From: Salirhabdus euzebyi | Lineage (GTDB): Bacteria > Bacillota > Bacilli > Bacillales > Alkalibacillaceae | Assembly: GCF_014207435.1 (NCBI RefSeq) | Contig: NZ_JACHGH010000001.1 | Coordinates: 186,001-250,000, forward strand | DNA length: 64,000 nucleotides | Direction of reading: 5' to 3' | Part shown: in pieces, positions 1-9,239 of the stretch | How the letters are laid out: each line of letters begins with the position of its first letter | Numbering within the stretch: the first letter of the stretch is position 1 | Made by a program: the position numbers and the translations under genes | The notes under the pieces: generated by a model | The model's input: only the letters and a program-made list of their open reading frames with translations | Told to the model about the DNA's origin: nothing | Database searches by the model: none

Positions 1-1
1 C

Positions 2-1066
2 GTTCCATTTAAAAGTCCTGAAATGAATCGAGTATCTTTTTCTATTCCTCATCAATCGGAACAACTATCCGGTATGGCAATTAAAAAGGGAATAACCTTA
101 ATTGTCGGTGGAGGATATCATGGGAAAAGTACGCTATTAACGGCGATAGAACGTGGGGTTTACCATCATATTAAAGGGGATGGCCGTGAGTATGTGCTAA
201 CGGACCCTGCTGCGGTTAAGGTTAGAGCAGAGGATGGAAGAAGGGTTAGTAACGTAAATATTTCCCCTTTCATTAATGATCTGCCACATGGTCAGGCGAC
301 GCATCAGTTTAGTACGGAAAATGCTAGTGGAAGTACTTCTCAAGCAACGAATGTGATGGAAGCACTAGAGACTGGTGCTACTTCCATTCTTATTGATGAG
401 GATACGAGTGCGACTAACTTTATGATTCGTGATAAGCGTATGCAAGAGCTGGTCGTAAAGGAAAAAGAACCGATTACACCTTTTATTGATAAAATTGCGC
501 AGCTTCGCGATGATTTGGGCGTATCGACTATTTTAGTAATGGGTGGATCCGGAGACTATTTTGATGTTGCAGACGATGTTATTATGATGGATGAATATGT
601 TCCATTTAACGTAACAGAAGATGCAAAAAGGATTGCAATGAAATACCCTAATCGTCGTGAAGAGGGAAAAAGTGCCTTTGGTAGTATAGCGAAAAGAAGT
701 TTTCTTCCTGACAGCTTAAATAGCAAAAAAGGAAAAAAATCAAAAGTTCAAGAAAAAGGCCTTTCTACTATTCTGATGGGGAGAACTGAAATCGACTTAC
801 AGCAGGTTGAGCAGCTTGTGGATCGTTCCCAAACTAGGATGATCGCAGCTATATTATCTCATTTGGAGCATAAAGAATGGCTAAAAGAAAAGATGTCTTT
901 ATCCGAATTACTCGATAAAATAGAGCAACAAATGAATCAAGATGGATTAGCTTCCTTTACACCACGACCGAAAGAGCATCCAGGTGAGCTTGCGAGACCA
1001 AGACGATTTGAAATTGCTGCAACACTCAATCGATTACGTACGGCAAAAGTTCAAGCTATAAGATAA
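2..1066 (+). CDS. ABC-class ATPase, C-terminal part; 5' end lies outside the window
   Basis: The reading frame is already open at base 2, so the first ATG (23) is internal and the gene is cut by the window edge. About 354 residues are visible. A Walker A loop, GGGYHGKST, sits near visible residues 36-44, and an acidic stretch (SILIDEDTSATNF) follows, resembling a Walker B with signature region. Order and wording match the predicted ABC-class ATPase family (PF09818), whose members run to about 560-570 residues; roughly 200 N-terminal residues would be missing. These proteins lack membrane partners and their role is not known. The gene ends 35 bases before queG on the same strand. Confidence 0.8.
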   Translation, partial: VPFKSPEMNRVSFSIPHQSEQLSGMAIKKGITLIVGGGYHGKSTLLTAIERGVYHHIKGDGREYVLTDPAAVKVRAEDGRRVSNVNISPFINDLPHGQATHQFSTENASGSTSQATNVMEALETGATSILIDEDTSATNFMIRDKRMQELVVKEKEPITPFIDKIAQLRDDLGVSTILVMGGSGDYFDVADDVIMMDEYVPFNVTEDAKRIAMKYPNRREEGKSAFGSIAKRSFLPDSLNSKKGKKSKVQEKGLSTILMGRTEIDLQQVEQLVDRSQTRMIAAILSHLEHKEWLKEKMSLSELLDKIEQQMNQDGLASFTPRPKEHPGELARPRRFEIAATLNRLRTAKVQAIR

Positions 1067-1101
1067 TTGAGGACAGTCCCATTAGAAAGGAGGGGTTAAG
1101 G

Positions 1102-2241
1102 ATGAATCAAGCGTTTAAGGATGAAGTAATTCAACATAGTAAACAGATTGGCATTGATAAAATAGGTTTTGCAGCAGTGGATGTGTTTTCTACTTTAAAG
1201 GAACGGCTCAAAACGCAACAGGAGCTAAATTTTCAGTCAGGCTTTGAAAAAGGGGACGTGGAAGAAAGAACAAATCCACAAAAGTTAATGCCCGGTGCTC
1301 AATCGATCATTTCTATCGCGCTAGCTTATCCGTCCAAAATGAAGGACGCCCCTCGTAGTAAGAAAGATGAGCGAAGAGGGATATTTTGCCGAGCTTCCTG
1401 GGGCAAGGATTATCATCACATTTTACGTGATCGCCTGCAAAAGCTGGCTGACTTTCTAAAGGAAAAACATCCTGATGCTCAATTTAAAATAATGGTTGAT
1501 ACAGGTGAATTATCCGACCGTGCCGTTGCGGAAAGAGCGGGTATTGGTTTTAGTGGCAAAAACTGTGCCATCATTACACCGGAATTCGGCTCTTATGTTT
1601 ACTTAGGAGAAATGATTACAAACATTCCTTTCCCTCCTGATAAGCCAGTGGAAGACGACTGCGGTGACTGTAACCTTTGTGTAGATGTTTGTCCGACCGG
1701 AGCCCTCATTCAAGGTGGTCAATTAAATGCTCAAAAATGTATAGCGTTCCTAACACAAACAAAAGGATTTTTACCAGATGAGTTTCGAAGTGAAATAGGG
1801 AACAGATTATATGGCTGCGACACGTGTCAAGTTGTCTGTCCGAAAAATAAAGGGAAAGACTTTCATTTGCATGACGAAATGGAACCAGACCCTGAAATCG
1901 TCAAGCCACTCCTTCGACCTTTATTGACGATATCCAACCGAGAGTTTAAAGAAAAATTCGGTTTTATTTCTGGTTCATGGAGAGGGAAAAAGCCAATTCA
2001 GCGTAATGCGATTATTGCATTAGCAAACTACAAAGATAAATCGGCAGTCGAAGATTTAATTGCGGTGATGAAAAATGATCCTCGCCCAGTAATGAGAGGA
2101 ACAGCAGCTTGGGCTTTAGGGAAAATAGGCGATGAAAAAGCAATAGAGGCAATTGAAGAAGCGAAGAAAAAAGAACAGGATGAACAAGTGTTAGAGGAAA
2201 TGGAAAAGGGCCTTGCTTTCTTTACCTCCACAACAATTTAG
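1102..2241 (+). CDS. queG: Epoxyqueuosine reductase QueG
   Basis: QueG carries out the last step of queuosine synthesis, reducing epoxyqueuosine to queuosine at the wobble base of tRNA with a cobalamin and two [4Fe-4S] clusters. The 379-residue protein has the conserved VDTGEL segment with the catalytic Asp (about residue 133). Two cluster motifs follow: CGDCNLCVDVCPTG (about 187-200) and CDTCQVVCPKN (about 239-249). A HEAT-repeat tail runs from about 295 to 370, as in the Bacillus-type enzyme. AAAGGAGG lies just before the ATG. A hairpin terminator at 2298 closes the gene. Confidence 0.95.
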   Translation: MNQAFKDEVIQHSKQIGIDKIGFAAVDVFSTLKERLKTQQELNFQSGFEKGDVEERTNPQKLMPGAQSIISIALAYPSKMKDAPRSKKDERRGIFCRASWGKDYHHILRDRLQKLADFLKEKHPDAQFKIMVDTGELSDRAVAERAGIGFSGKNCAIITPEFGSYVYLGEMITNIPFPPDKPVEDDCGDCNLCVDVCPTGALIQGGQLNAQKCIAFLTQTKGFLPDEFRSEIGNRLYGCDTCQVVCPKNKGKDFHLHDEMEPDPEIVKPLLRPLLTISNREFKEKFGFISGSWRGKKPIQRNAIIALANYKDKSAVEDLIAVMKNDPRPVMRGTAAWALGKIGDEKAIEAIEEAKKKEQDEQVLEEMEKGLAFFTSTTI

Positions 2242-2297
2242 GCGAACAAAAATTTTTGCTAACGATTATGATAATGTTGAATATACTAAATAAAATT

Positions 2298-2333
2298 CAG
2301 TCGAATGATTTATTGTGATTTCGACTGTTTTTA
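2298..2333 (+). terminator. Rho-independent terminator after queG
   Basis: CAGTCGAA (2298-2305) pairs with TTCGACTG (2320-2327), followed by a short T run. Confidence 0.65.
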
Positions 2334-2412
2334 ATGAGAGTTACATTTGCTATTTTAAAGTCATCTACATTCTAGTAAAATAGTAAATAAAACTGGTAGG
2401 GAAGGGGTTATT

Positions 2413-2943
2413 ATGAATAAACATTCCCTTTTATATATTTCAGAAATTGAGACGCCTGTAGGAACCATGACATTAATCGGAAATGACATGGGGATTTGCC
2501 AAATAGACTTTGGCACGAAGGAAGAACAGGAAACAAAGCTAAAAAATTGGGCAAAAAAGCACTTTTTGTGTGCCAACTTTGAGACGAATTCTGAAAAACT
2601 AGTAGAGTTAGAAAAGCAGCTTCAAGAATATTTTGCTGGTGAAAGGAAGGAATTTAATGTTCCGTATCAGTTTTATGGAACACCCTTTCAGAAAAAAGTT
2701 TGGAATGCTTTATTAAATATTCCTTACGGAGAAACCCGTTCCTACAAAGATATTGCTCATGAAATCAAAAGCCCAAAAGCCGTCAGAGCAGTTGGGGGAG
2801 CAGTGAATAAAAACCCACTGTCCGTTATTGTTCCTTGCCATCGTGTGATAGGTAGTAACGGAGCACTTGTAGGCTATAATGGCGGATTAGATAAAAAAGA
2901 ATTTTTATTAAAACATGAAAATATACCAATTTCCCAATTATAA
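2413..2943 (+). CDS. ogt: Methylated-DNA--protein-cysteine methyltransferase
   Basis: This is a suicide DNA repair protein that takes the methyl group from O6-methylguanine onto its own cysteine. The 176-residue protein has the active-site motif PCHR with Cys142. It also has the helix-turn-helix segment NIPYGETRSYKDIA (about 102-115), the RAVGGAVNKNP stretch, and the C-terminal GYNGGLDKKEFLLKHE signature. The N-terminal ribonuclease-like domain is short, as in Ogt. GGGAAGGGG stands before the ATG, and the gene has its own terminator. The regulator-fused Ada form is excluded by the length. Confidence 0.93.
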   Translation: MNKHSLLYISEIETPVGTMTLIGNDMGICQIDFGTKEEQETKLKNWAKKHFLCANFETNSEKLVELEKQLQEYFAGERKEFNVPYQFYGTPFQKKVWNALLNIPYGETRSYKDIAHEIKSPKAVRAVGGAVNKNPLSVIVPCHRVIGSNGALVGYNGGLDKKEFLLKHENIPISQL

Positions 2944-2967
2944 CAAGCGGATAACCCGCTTGTTTTT
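2942..2967 (+). terminator. Terminator after ogt
   Basis: AACAAGCGG (2942-2950) pairs over 9 bp with CCGCTTGTT (2956-2964) and runs into T residues. The stem starts in the ogt stop codon. Confidence 0.85.
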
Positions 2968-3012
2968 ATTTTACTTTAAGAAAGTTTAACTTTGTTAAAG
3001 GATTAAAGTATA

Positions 3013-3043
3013 AGAAAAACTTGGCGGCAAGCCAAGTTTTTCT
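3013..3043. terminator. Second perfect hairpin, probably bidirectional terminator
   Basis: A 13-bp perfect stem (3013-3025 with 3031-3043) has a GGCAA loop and A/T tracts on both sides, so it could work on either strand. Confidence 0.7.
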
Positions 3044-3291
3044 AATGTGCAAATAAAAGCGTAAAGGGTGCAAAAAAATGGTTGAACTCATTAAAAATTC
3101 TTTCTCAACCTTTAATTATAGGCTCAAACTGCTCAATTTAAAGTGATCAACTCATTAAAAAAATATTTTTTACGTACATAAGTACCTTTCTTTTAATCAG
3201 TTTTCTTATTCCATTTTTATTAAAATTCCTAATTGTTTTCATTTAATCAACCCTCTTCGTCATACACTTTTAGGTGAGAGGAGGTAGCATC
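3044..3291. other. AT-rich intergenic stretch
   Basis: I see no coding frame with a ribosome binding site here. The last 20 bases hold the GAGAGGAGG ribosome binding site of the next gene. Confidence 0.5.
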
Positions 3292-4161
3292 ATGAGTAAA
3301 CATATTCTTCAGCAGGAATGGGAAAACATGATCTTCGGAAGATCAGGTCGTTCCCAGTGGTGGAAAAAGAAAAAAGCGGATTATGATAAACGAGGCGTTA
3401 AGGTGTTGCAGGTTGCGGGTGATGGGCAGCCATTCCATCGACTAAAAGCAGAAAGATCAGAAGATGAGGTTTTTTATCTCGTTCATTTAACAATGCTACT
3501 GAAGCAAGAGGACGAAATGTTTTTGGAAGAATTGATTTTCCCGTTTAAAGTGAAATTGGATGGGGATAAAATCATTTCTCATGAGATGATGAGTTCACCA
3601 ATTCAAGAAAATGCTGCCGTTGATAATATTGATTATTCGATTGGACCAGAAGAATACTTACGGGAAGGCAAACGTTCTTTCTCCTATGATCGGCGAAAAG
3701 CTGTTCAATATGCGGAACGCTGGTGGAACGACTATAATCCGGATTATCATAAATTTGATGTTGATTGTACGAATTATATTTCTCAATGTCTTCATGCCGG
3801 GGGAGCAGCAATGTGGGGAGAACCGAATAGATCAAAAGGTTGGTGGTACAATGGTACGAACTGGAGCTATAGTTGGTCAGTGGCAAATGCGATGCGGTGG
3901 TATTTAAGTGGGGCACACCAAGGGCTGACAGCAATAGAGAAGGAACATGCAACTGATTTAATGCCGGGCGATGTCATTTGCTATGATTTTGAAGGGGATG
4001 GAAAATGGAATCACACGACAATAGTGGTCGCGAAGGATGGGAATGGAGAGCCTCTGGTGAACGCTCATACAGAAAATAGTCGTCATCGTTATTGGAAGTA
4101 TGAAGATTCCACTGCCTGGACTCCTGACATTCAGTATAAGTTTTTCCATATTGGCGGATAA
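3292..4161 (+). CDS. Amidase-domain protein (Amidase_6 family)
   Basis: The 289-residue protein begins at the ATG at 3292, which follows GAGAGGAGG by a proper gap; the open frame extends six codons upstream without a better start. The C-terminal half carries the putative amidase domain (PF12671). It opens with YDRRKAVQYAERWW, then the presumed nucleophile in DCTNYISQCLHAGG, a Trp-rich stretch, and WNHTTIVV with the presumed catalytic His. I see no signal peptide, so it is probably cytoplasmic or exported by another route. Family members are thought to cut amide bonds, possibly in peptidoglycan, but the substrate is unknown. trmL follows 51 bases on. Confidence 0.8.
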   Translation: MSKHILQQEWENMIFGRSGRSQWWKKKKADYDKRGVKVLQVAGDGQPFHRLKAERSEDEVFYLVHLTMLLKQEDEMFLEELIFPFKVKLDGDKIISHEMMSSPIQENAAVDNIDYSIGPEEYLREGKRSFSYDRRKAVQYAERWWNDYNPDYHKFDVDCTNYISQCLHAGGAAMWGEPNRSKGWWYNGTNWSYSWSVANAMRWYLSGAHQGLTAIEKEHATDLMPGDVICYDFEGDGKWNHTTIVVAKDGNGEPLVNAHTENSRHRYWKYEDSTAWTPDIQYKFFHIGG

Positions 4162-4212
4162 CTTATGTTATAATGTTCAAGTTAAAAAAGAGGCAAAGCT
4201 CGAGGTGATGAT

Positions 4213-4686
4213 ATGGGAATACATGTCGTTTTATACCAACCAGAAATTCCAGCGAATACAGGTAATATTGCTCGTACATGTTTGGGTACAGATGTGACGC
4301 TTCATTTAATTCGCCCATTAGGGTTTTCGACAGACGATAAAATGCTTCGTCGTGCTGGTTTAGATTACTGGCATGAGGTGGATATTCGTTACTATGATTC
4401 GATAGAAGATTTGTATCAAACTTTTCCAAACGGATCTTTTTATTATATTGAAAACTTTGGAACGAAGCACTACACAGATTATGATTATAGTGACCAAAAC
4501 GAGGATATCTTTTTCGTGTTTGGTAGAGAAACAGATGGAATACCAAGAGAATTATTAGTTGGGAAAGAAGATCAATGCTTGCGTGTTCACATGACGGATA
4601 AAATTCGTTCTTTGAATTTATCGAACACAGCAGCAATTATTATTTATGAAGCACTTCGTCAACAAGGATTTCCAAACGTTCATTAA
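4213..4686 (+). CDS. trmL: tRNA (cytidine(34)-2'-O)-methyltransferase TrmL
   Basis: TrmL is a SPOUT-class methyltransferase that 2'-O-methylates the wobble base of certain tRNA-Leu species. The protein is 157 residues, the usual length. It has the N-terminal PEIPANTGNIARTC motif. The trefoil-knot motifs that bind S-adenosylmethionine are FVFGRETDGIP and SLNLSNTAAIIIYEAL. CGAGGTGAT precedes the ATG. It is the second tRNA-modification gene in this corner of the window after queG, but a terminator and another gene separate them. Confidence 0.93.
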   Translation: MGIHVVLYQPEIPANTGNIARTCLGTDVTLHLIRPLGFSTDDKMLRRAGLDYWHEVDIRYYDSIEDLYQTFPNGSFYYIENFGTKHYTDYDYSDQNEDIFFVFGRETDGIPRELLVGKEDQCLRVHMTDKIRSLNLSNTAAIIIYEALRQQGFPNVH

Positions 4687-4716
4687 CTACAATATGTTTA
4701 TCATAGTGAAAGTAAA

Positions 4717-4747
4717 AAAACGCCATCATTTGAAATGATGGCGTTTT
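4717..4747. terminator. Bidirectional terminator between trmL and a convergent small gene
   Basis: AAAACGCCATCATT (4717-4730) pairs with AATGATGGCGTTTT (4734-4747). A and T tracts on both sides let it serve trmL and the minus-strand small gene at 4755. Confidence 0.85.
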
Positions 4748-4754
4748 GTATTTC

Positions 4755-4844
4755 TTAGTTTTTACCTGGTTTAGAGTCGTAACCAGCTGTGAAGATGGAA
4801 ATAATAAAAGTGACACTAACTGCTAGAATTAAGAATAACTTCAC
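4755..4844 (-). CDS. Small membrane peptide, 29 residues
   Basis: Start GTG (4844) follows a very strong AAAGGAGG site on the minus strand. The product begins MKLFLILAVSVTFIISIFT and ends AGYDSKPGKN. It is one hydrophobic segment with a Lys at the N end and a short polar tail, so it is either a single-pass membrane peptide or an uncleaved signal-like peptide. It faces trmL across a shared terminator. The strong ribosome binding site and clean stop argue for a real gene despite the size. I do not recognise a characterised family. Confidence 0.6.
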   Translation of the reverse strand: MKLFLILAVSVTFIISIFTAGYDSKPGKN

Positions 4845-5092
4845 GAAAATGGCCTCCTTTAGTCCATACTTTCCTCGTATGTAACTGTTGCTTACTTGCT
4901 ATTATACCAAAAAACTTCATTTTTTGAATACTCCTAGACAAATGTTCAATGTTTCTTCAAACTAATCTCTATTAGCATAAGAAAAAAAGAGATAACTTAT
5001 ACAAAACGATAATAGCTAGTTCATGAAAAATAGCAAACCATCATATATTGATATCAGTATAAGTATGTCCAATTAAGGTTTGGAGGTAATGT

Positions 5093-6013
5093 ATGAATAT
5101 TGTCGTCTTTGGTGCAGGTGCAGTCGGTGGGTATTTTGGTGGGAAATTAGCGTTAAAAGGGTATCCCGTCAACTTCTTAGTTAGAGAGAAAAGATATGAG
5201 CAATTAAAAGCGAGAGGATTAAAGGTGGAGAGCTTCTATGGTGATTTTACCATTGAACCGAGGGTTGTTTTACATACAGAAGAAATTGAAAGCCCTGACC
5301 TCGTAATTGTTGCTTTGAAAAATTATCATGTTGATCAGGCAATGCCGCAATTGGAGGAGCTAGTAAACAAAGGGGCAAAGCTTTTGCCTTTACTTAATGG
5401 GATGGAGCATTTAGATTTATTTGTTTCAAAATTTGGGAAAGAGAACGTGCTTGGGGGAATTTGTTATGTTGCCTCCACCTTAAATGAACATGGGGATGTC
5501 GTTCAAACGAGTCAAATGCAAGATATTTATTTTGGACCTCTATCCAATGCCGTTGATCAAACATTTCTTGCAGAAATAAAAGCTATCATGAAGGAATCCT
5601 CTATCCATGTGACATTAACGGACTCTATCATCGCAGAAATGTGGAAGAAATATATTTTCTTAACGTCCTTAAGCGGAATCACCACGGCAACTAGACAGCC
5701 AATTGGGATAGCCATACAGGATGAAGTAACGTACAGCTTTTTATATGACTTATTAACTGAAATTTATGAGGTTGCGAAGGCTAAAGATGTACCTTTAGCA
5801 GTAAACACGGTGGATACAATAGCTAGCAAACTCCAAAATCTACCGACGGATATGACTTCCTCCATGCACCGCGATTTACAAAAAGGACTACGAATGGAAC
5901 TAGATAGTCTACATGGATATTTGTTAAAGGAAGCACAAAAACACCAATTGAATACACCATGTCTTCGAGCTATTTATGCATTATTACATCCATATAAAAA
6001 TGGGAACATTTAA
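5093..6013 (+). CDS. panE: 2-dehydropantoate 2-reductase family protein
   Basis: PanE/ApbA enzymes reduce ketopantoate to pantoate with NADPH, for coenzyme A synthesis. The 306-residue protein starts with the Rossmann motif GAGAVGGYFGGKL (residues 7-19). It carries ALKNYH near the substrate loop and the conserved Lys in AEMWKKYIFLTSLSG. The C-terminal helical domain ends with a TPCLRAIYALL stretch typical of the family. TTTGGAGG lies before the ATG. Bacilli often have more than one paralogue, so the physiological substrate is not certain. Confidence 0.82.
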   Translation: MNIVVFGAGAVGGYFGGKLALKGYPVNFLVREKRYEQLKARGLKVESFYGDFTIEPRVVLHTEEIESPDLVIVALKNYHVDQAMPQLEELVNKGAKLLPLLNGMEHLDLFVSKFGKENVLGGICYVASTLNEHGDVVQTSQMQDIYFGPLSNAVDQTFLAEIKAIMKESSIHVTLTDSIIAEMWKKYIFLTSLSGITTATRQPIGIAIQDEVTYSFLYDLLTEIYEVAKAKDVPLAVNTVDTIASKLQNLPTDMTSSMHRDLQKGLRMELDSLHGYLLKEAQKHQLNTPCLRAIYALLHPYKNGNI

Positions 6014-6014
6014 G

Positions 6015-6040
6015 AAACAGGGGGTTGTCCCCTGTTTTTT
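6015..6040. terminator. Terminator between panE and the UspA gene
   Basis: AACAGGGG (6016-6023) pairs with CCCCTGTT (6029-6036), then Ts. It lies at the convergent junction and may act on both strands. Confidence 0.8.
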
Positions 6041-6455
6041 ATTTAATAATCAAAACAGGACAATTCGCTCTTTTGGCTACTTTATGACTTACACTACCTA
6101 AAACCATTTCCTGTAGTGCATTCAAGCCCCTGCTGCCTATAAGCACAATGTCAAAGTCATTTTTGTTCGCATAATCAACAAGTGTTGGGCCAGGATCGCC
6201 ACTTAAAAACGTAAGCTCATAGGAAATCCCTGCTTCTGTTAGCTTTTGTTCAACTGTAGCAAACTTATCTCGTTGTAAGTCTGTAATACCGACTTTATTC
6301 CAATTGTGTAAGGTGTCAGATTTTACTTTCGCACTATCCTTTACATATACGACTTCAACAGTAGAACCAAACGCTTTCGATAAGCTTATGGCGTGCTCTG
6401 TTGTGCGATGTGAATGTTCAGAACCATCTGATGCTAGTAAGATTTTTTTATACAA
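6039..6455 (-). CDS. Universal stress protein UspA family
   Basis: This 138-residue single-domain Usp starts MYKKILLASDGSEHS and has the C-terminal nucleotide-binding motif GSRGLNALQEMVLGSVSHKV, matching G-2x-G-9x-G-S/T of ATP-binding Usp proteins. The start is TTG (6455), eight bases after GGGAGG. It follows the SulP gene by 13 bases on the same strand. The pair therefore looks like one operon in which a soluble Usp may modulate or accompany the anion transporter. That link is inference from position. Confidence 0.88.
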   Translation of the reverse strand: MYKKILLASDGSEHSHRTTEHAISLSKAFGSTVEVVYVKDSAKVKSDTLHNWNKVGITDLQRDKFATVEQKLTEAGISYELTFLSGDPGPTLVDYANKNDFDIVLIGSRGLNALQEMVLGSVSHKVAKRANCPVLIIK

Positions 6456-6468
6456 TGTTGTTTCCTCC

Positions 6469-7923
6469 CTAATGTGAACTCAATTTTCTGCTCAATTTCG
6501 CTTTTAATTCTGAGCTTGCTTGGTTTAATCCAGTCAAATAAACGTTAATTCCTTCTCGTTCAAAGGTTAATACAATTTTATCGAAGGCAGCAACTGCTGA
6601 ATCATCCCATAAACGGGCCCCGCTTAAATCAAATATGACCTCTTTTGCTTCTCGGATATTATAGTCAAAATCCTCTAGGAGCTCTGTAACAGAAGCAAAA
6701 AAGATTTCCCCTCTAAAGAAGTATACCATTCGACTATGTTTCATTGTTTTCGTAACTTCAACCTTTGATATTTTTGAAACGAAAAATATCGTACTCAATA
6801 AAATACCGGCCAAAACCCCAATGGCTAAGTTATGGGTAAATATCACAGTCAACACAGTAACAATCATCACTAAATTATCGGTCAATGGAACAATTCTTAA
6901 TAGCCGAATAGATCCCCAGTCAAAGGTTCCAATAGCTACCATGATCATGACGCCCACTAACGCTGCGATAGGAATTTGGGATACAATATCCCCCATAAAT
7001 ACAATAAGAAAAATGAGGAAAAGTCCTGCCACTAATGACGAAAGTCTTCCTCTACCACCAGATTTTACGTTAATAACAGATTGTCCAATCATCGCACATC
7101 CAGCCATTCCACCAAAAAAACCCGTAATAATATTGGCGATACCTTGTCCATTTGATTCCACGTTTTTATTACTAGGAGTTCCAGTAAATTCATCAATGAT
7201 ACTAGCCGTTAATAGGGATTCGACTAGCCCGACAACTGCAAGGGCAAGGGAATACGGAAAAATGATAGCTAATGTTTCAAAGCTGAATGGAACAGGTGGG
7301 ATTAGGAATGCTGGAAATGCTTTCGTGATTTGTCCTAATTCACCTACTGTTGTCACATTCATATTTGCAGTAATGGCAATGACAGTGATTGCAACAATTG
7401 CGATAAGTGGTGAGGGAATTGCCCTGGTTATATAGGGGAATAAGTAAATAATTGCTAAAGTCCCTATAACCATTGCATACATAATCCAGCCCACATTCTC
7501 AAAATGCTCTAATTGAGAAGTGAAGATTAGAATCGCTAAGGCGTTTACAAACCCAACCATCACGGATCTAGGAATAAACTTCATTAACCTTGCTAGTTTA
7601 CTTACCCCAAATATTATTTGTAGAATACCAGTTAAAACAGTCGCGGCTAATAAATATTCAAGGCCATAGTCGGCAACTAAATCAATCATAACAAGGGCCA
7701 TGGCACCAGTGGCTGCAGATATCATACCTGGACGACCACCTACAAAGGCAATAACGACTGAAATGATGAACGATGCATAAAGGCCTACCATTGGATCCAC
7801 CCCAGCTATTATCGAAAATGCTATTGCTTCTGGAATTAAAGCGAGAGCAACAACAATACCAGATAGGATATCACCTTTGATATTACCAAACCACGATTCT
7901 TTATAGGATAACGTTTTCTGCAT
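6469..7923 (-). CDS. SulP-family anion transporter with STAS domain
   Basis: The 484-residue membrane protein has about 11-12 hydrophobic segments (residues about 15-385) and a C-terminal STAS domain (about 400-480). Motifs include [23 protein letters not shown] near the N end and [28 protein letters not shown]. SulP proteins carry sulfate, bicarbonate or similar anions. The length and the short STAS domain resemble BicA-type sodium/bicarbonate symporters, but substrate cannot be read from sequence. AAAGGAG precedes the ATG. A Usp gene follows at once. Confidence 0.85.
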   Translation of the reverse strand: MQKTLSYKESWFGNIKGDILSGIVVALALIPEAIAFSIIAGVDPMVGLYASFIISVVIAFVGGRPGMISAATGAMALVMIDLVADYGLEYLLAATVLTGILQIIFGVSKLARLMKFIPRSVMVGFVNALAILIFTSQLEHFENVGWIMYAMVIGTLAIIYLFPYITRAIPSPLIAIVAITVIAITANMNVTTVGELGQITKAFPAFLIPPVPFSFETLAIIFPYSLALAVVGLVESLLTASIIDEFTGTPSNKNVESNGQGIANIITGFFGGMAGCAMIGQSVINVKSGGRGRLSSLVAGLFLIFLIVFMGDIVSQIPIAALVGVMIMVAIGTFDWGSIRLLRIVPLTDNLVMIVTVLTVIFTHNLAIGVLAGILLSTIFFVSKISKVEVTKTMKHSRMVYFFRGEIFFASVTELLEDFDYNIREAKEVIFDLSGARLWDDSAVAAFDKIVLTFEREGINVYLTGLNQASSELKAKLSRKLSSH

Positions 7924-8132
7924 AGGAAAATCTCCTTTATTTCCAAGAATTCAATTGTAATTATTTTTCCCTAAACAGTAAAAGTATGTGAGTTTTTTCA
8001 CTTCCTGTTTTCAAAGGAGGGGCAGTGCTGAGGCAAATAGTCCATATATAGATATCAACCTAATTTGGACAATTTCATTTTCTCTCTCTTTTGAATATAC
8101 ATAAATGAGTGCTTATTAATGGAGGGATTTTC

Positions 8133-8564
8133 ATGGCTGTTGTAAAGGCTACAGAAGCTGATGTGAAACTTTTAGCGAGGCTAATGCGAGCAGAGGCCGA
8201 GGGCGACGGCAAATTAGGAATGCTAATGGTTGGAAATGTCGGCGTCAACCGCACAAGGGCAGGCTGTCTTGATTTTAAAGAAATAACAGATATACGAAGA
8301 ATGGTTTATCAAAGGCCAGGTGGGTTTGAGGCAACGATAAAAGGTTACTTTTATCAAGGCGCTAGGGACATAGATATCGAGCTAGCGCGTAAAGTAATCA
8401 AAGGAGAAAGACATCATCCAGCTAGTAATGCTTTATGGTTTTTCAGGCCGGAAGGAAATTGTCCTGCTCAGTGGTATAACCAGTGGAATACGGGGCGACA
8501 TAAGTCACATTGCTTTTATTCACCAACAGAATCGGATTGTCCAGAAGTTTATGGTACGTTTTAA
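8133..8564 (+). CDS. cwlJ: Spore cortex-lytic cell wall hydrolase CwlJ
   Basis: CwlJ cuts spore cortex peptidoglycan during germination, especially in response to calcium dipicolinate, and sits in the spore coat. The 143-residue protein begins at the ATG at 8133 behind TGGAGGG and lacks a signal peptide, as CwlJ does. The Hydrolase_2 fold is shown by LLARLMRAEAEGDGKLGMLMVGNVGVNR with the catalytic Glu, and by HHPASNALWFFRPEGNCPAQWYNQ. The length matches B. subtilis CwlJ (142). The partner gerQ is not adjacent. Expression from a mother-cell promoter is expected but I do not see a clear site. Confidence 0.9.
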   Translation: MAVVKATEADVKLLARLMRAEAEGDGKLGMLMVGNVGVNRTRAGCLDFKEITDIRRMVYQRPGGFEATIKGYFYQGARDIDIELARKVIKGERHHPASNALWFFRPEGNCPAQWYNQWNTGRHKSHCFYSPTESDCPEVYGTF

Positions 8565-8590
8565 TCGTTCCGTTTCATTACATTCATACT

Positions 8591-8628
8591 AAAATCCCTC
8601 GAAATTACTTTGGGGGATTTTGGTTTTG
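8591..8628 (+). terminator. Terminator after cwlJ
   Basis: AAAATCCC (8591-8598) pairs with GGGATTTT (8614-8621). Confidence 0.6.
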
Positions 8629-8665
8629 ATGAAGTTGACAAAGACAAAATCTATCATATATAATT

Positions 8666-8683
8666 TATTTCGAATTCGAGATA
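8666..8683. promoter_or_regulatory. MhqR-like operator upstream of the marR gene
   Basis: TATTTCGAATTCGAGATA is an almost perfect palindrome, one base off the published MhqR site tATCTcgaAtTCgAGATa. It lies 20 bases before the regulator's start codon, as expected of autoregulation. Confidence 0.75.
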
Positions 8684-8702
8684 ATGAAAAGGGCTGATAC
8701 TA

Positions 8703-9146
8703 ATGGGAGCAGATAACGAAAAAGAATTGTCTTTAAAATTGTTCGTTGTACTAACAAGAGCGCTGGATTCCATCACTAGTAAAATTAAAGATGATATAAG
8801 AGGGTATGGGTTAAATCCTACAGAATTTGCTGTTCTTGAATTACTGTACCATAAAGGGGAACAACCAATTCAAAAGATTGGGGATAAAGTATTATTAGCA
8901 AGCAGCAGTATTACGTACGTTGTTGATAAGCTCGAAAAAAAGGGATACATCAAAAGAAAACCATGCCCGACAGATAGACGAGTTACGTATGCGGTAATCA
9001 CAGAACTAGGACAAACTTTAATGGATGAAATTTTTCCTAAGCATATGGATGCGATCAATGACATTTGCGCTGGACTAAATGTGGATGAGAAAAAGTTACT
9101 CATTGAAATGTTAAAAAAGCTTGGGTTATTTGCTAAGAGCATCTAA
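8703..9146 (+). CDS. mhqR: MarR-family repressor, MhqR-like
   Basis: The 147-residue protein has a winged helix: NPTEFAVLELLYHKGEQPIQKIG, then a recognition helix near LLASSSITYVVDKLEKKGYI, then the wing KPCPTDRRVTYAVIT. MhqR in B. subtilis represses quinone and azo-compound detoxification genes. The assignment rests on the protein's look and on MhqR-type palindromes before this gene and before the following WrbA-type gene. No obvious redox Cys pair is present; a single Cys sits in the wing. The symbol is a family-level inference. Confidence 0.75.
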   Translation: MGADNEKELSLKLFVVLTRALDSITSKIKDDIRGYGLNPTEFAVLELLYHKGEQPIQKIGDKVLLASSSITYVVDKLEKKGYIKRKPCPTDRRVTYAVITELGQTLMDEIFPKHMDAINDICAGLNVDEKKLLIEMLKKLGLFAKSI

Positions 9147-9163
9147 AGCTTTTTTTACCTATA

Positions 9164-9181
9164 TATCTCTAATTCATAATA
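9164..9181. promoter_or_regulatory. Degenerate MhqR-like operator
   Basis: TATCTCTAATTCATAATA keeps the left half-site of the motif. It lies between the marR gene and the quinone reductase gene, 76 bases before a better copy. Confidence 0.45.
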
Positions 9182-9239
9182 AATTAAATGGAAATAATAG
9201 GCTGTTGATCATTACACAAAGCAAAATCTTTGTATTATA

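Noticed and set aside
3572-3952. Open frame antisense to the amidase gene.
   Set aside because: No ribosome binding site; the sense frame has clear domain motifs.
6821-7435. Long open frame antisense to the SulP gene (204 codons).
   Set aside because: It mirrors the membrane gene's codon bias, has no ribosome binding site, and the sense frame is a clear SulP.
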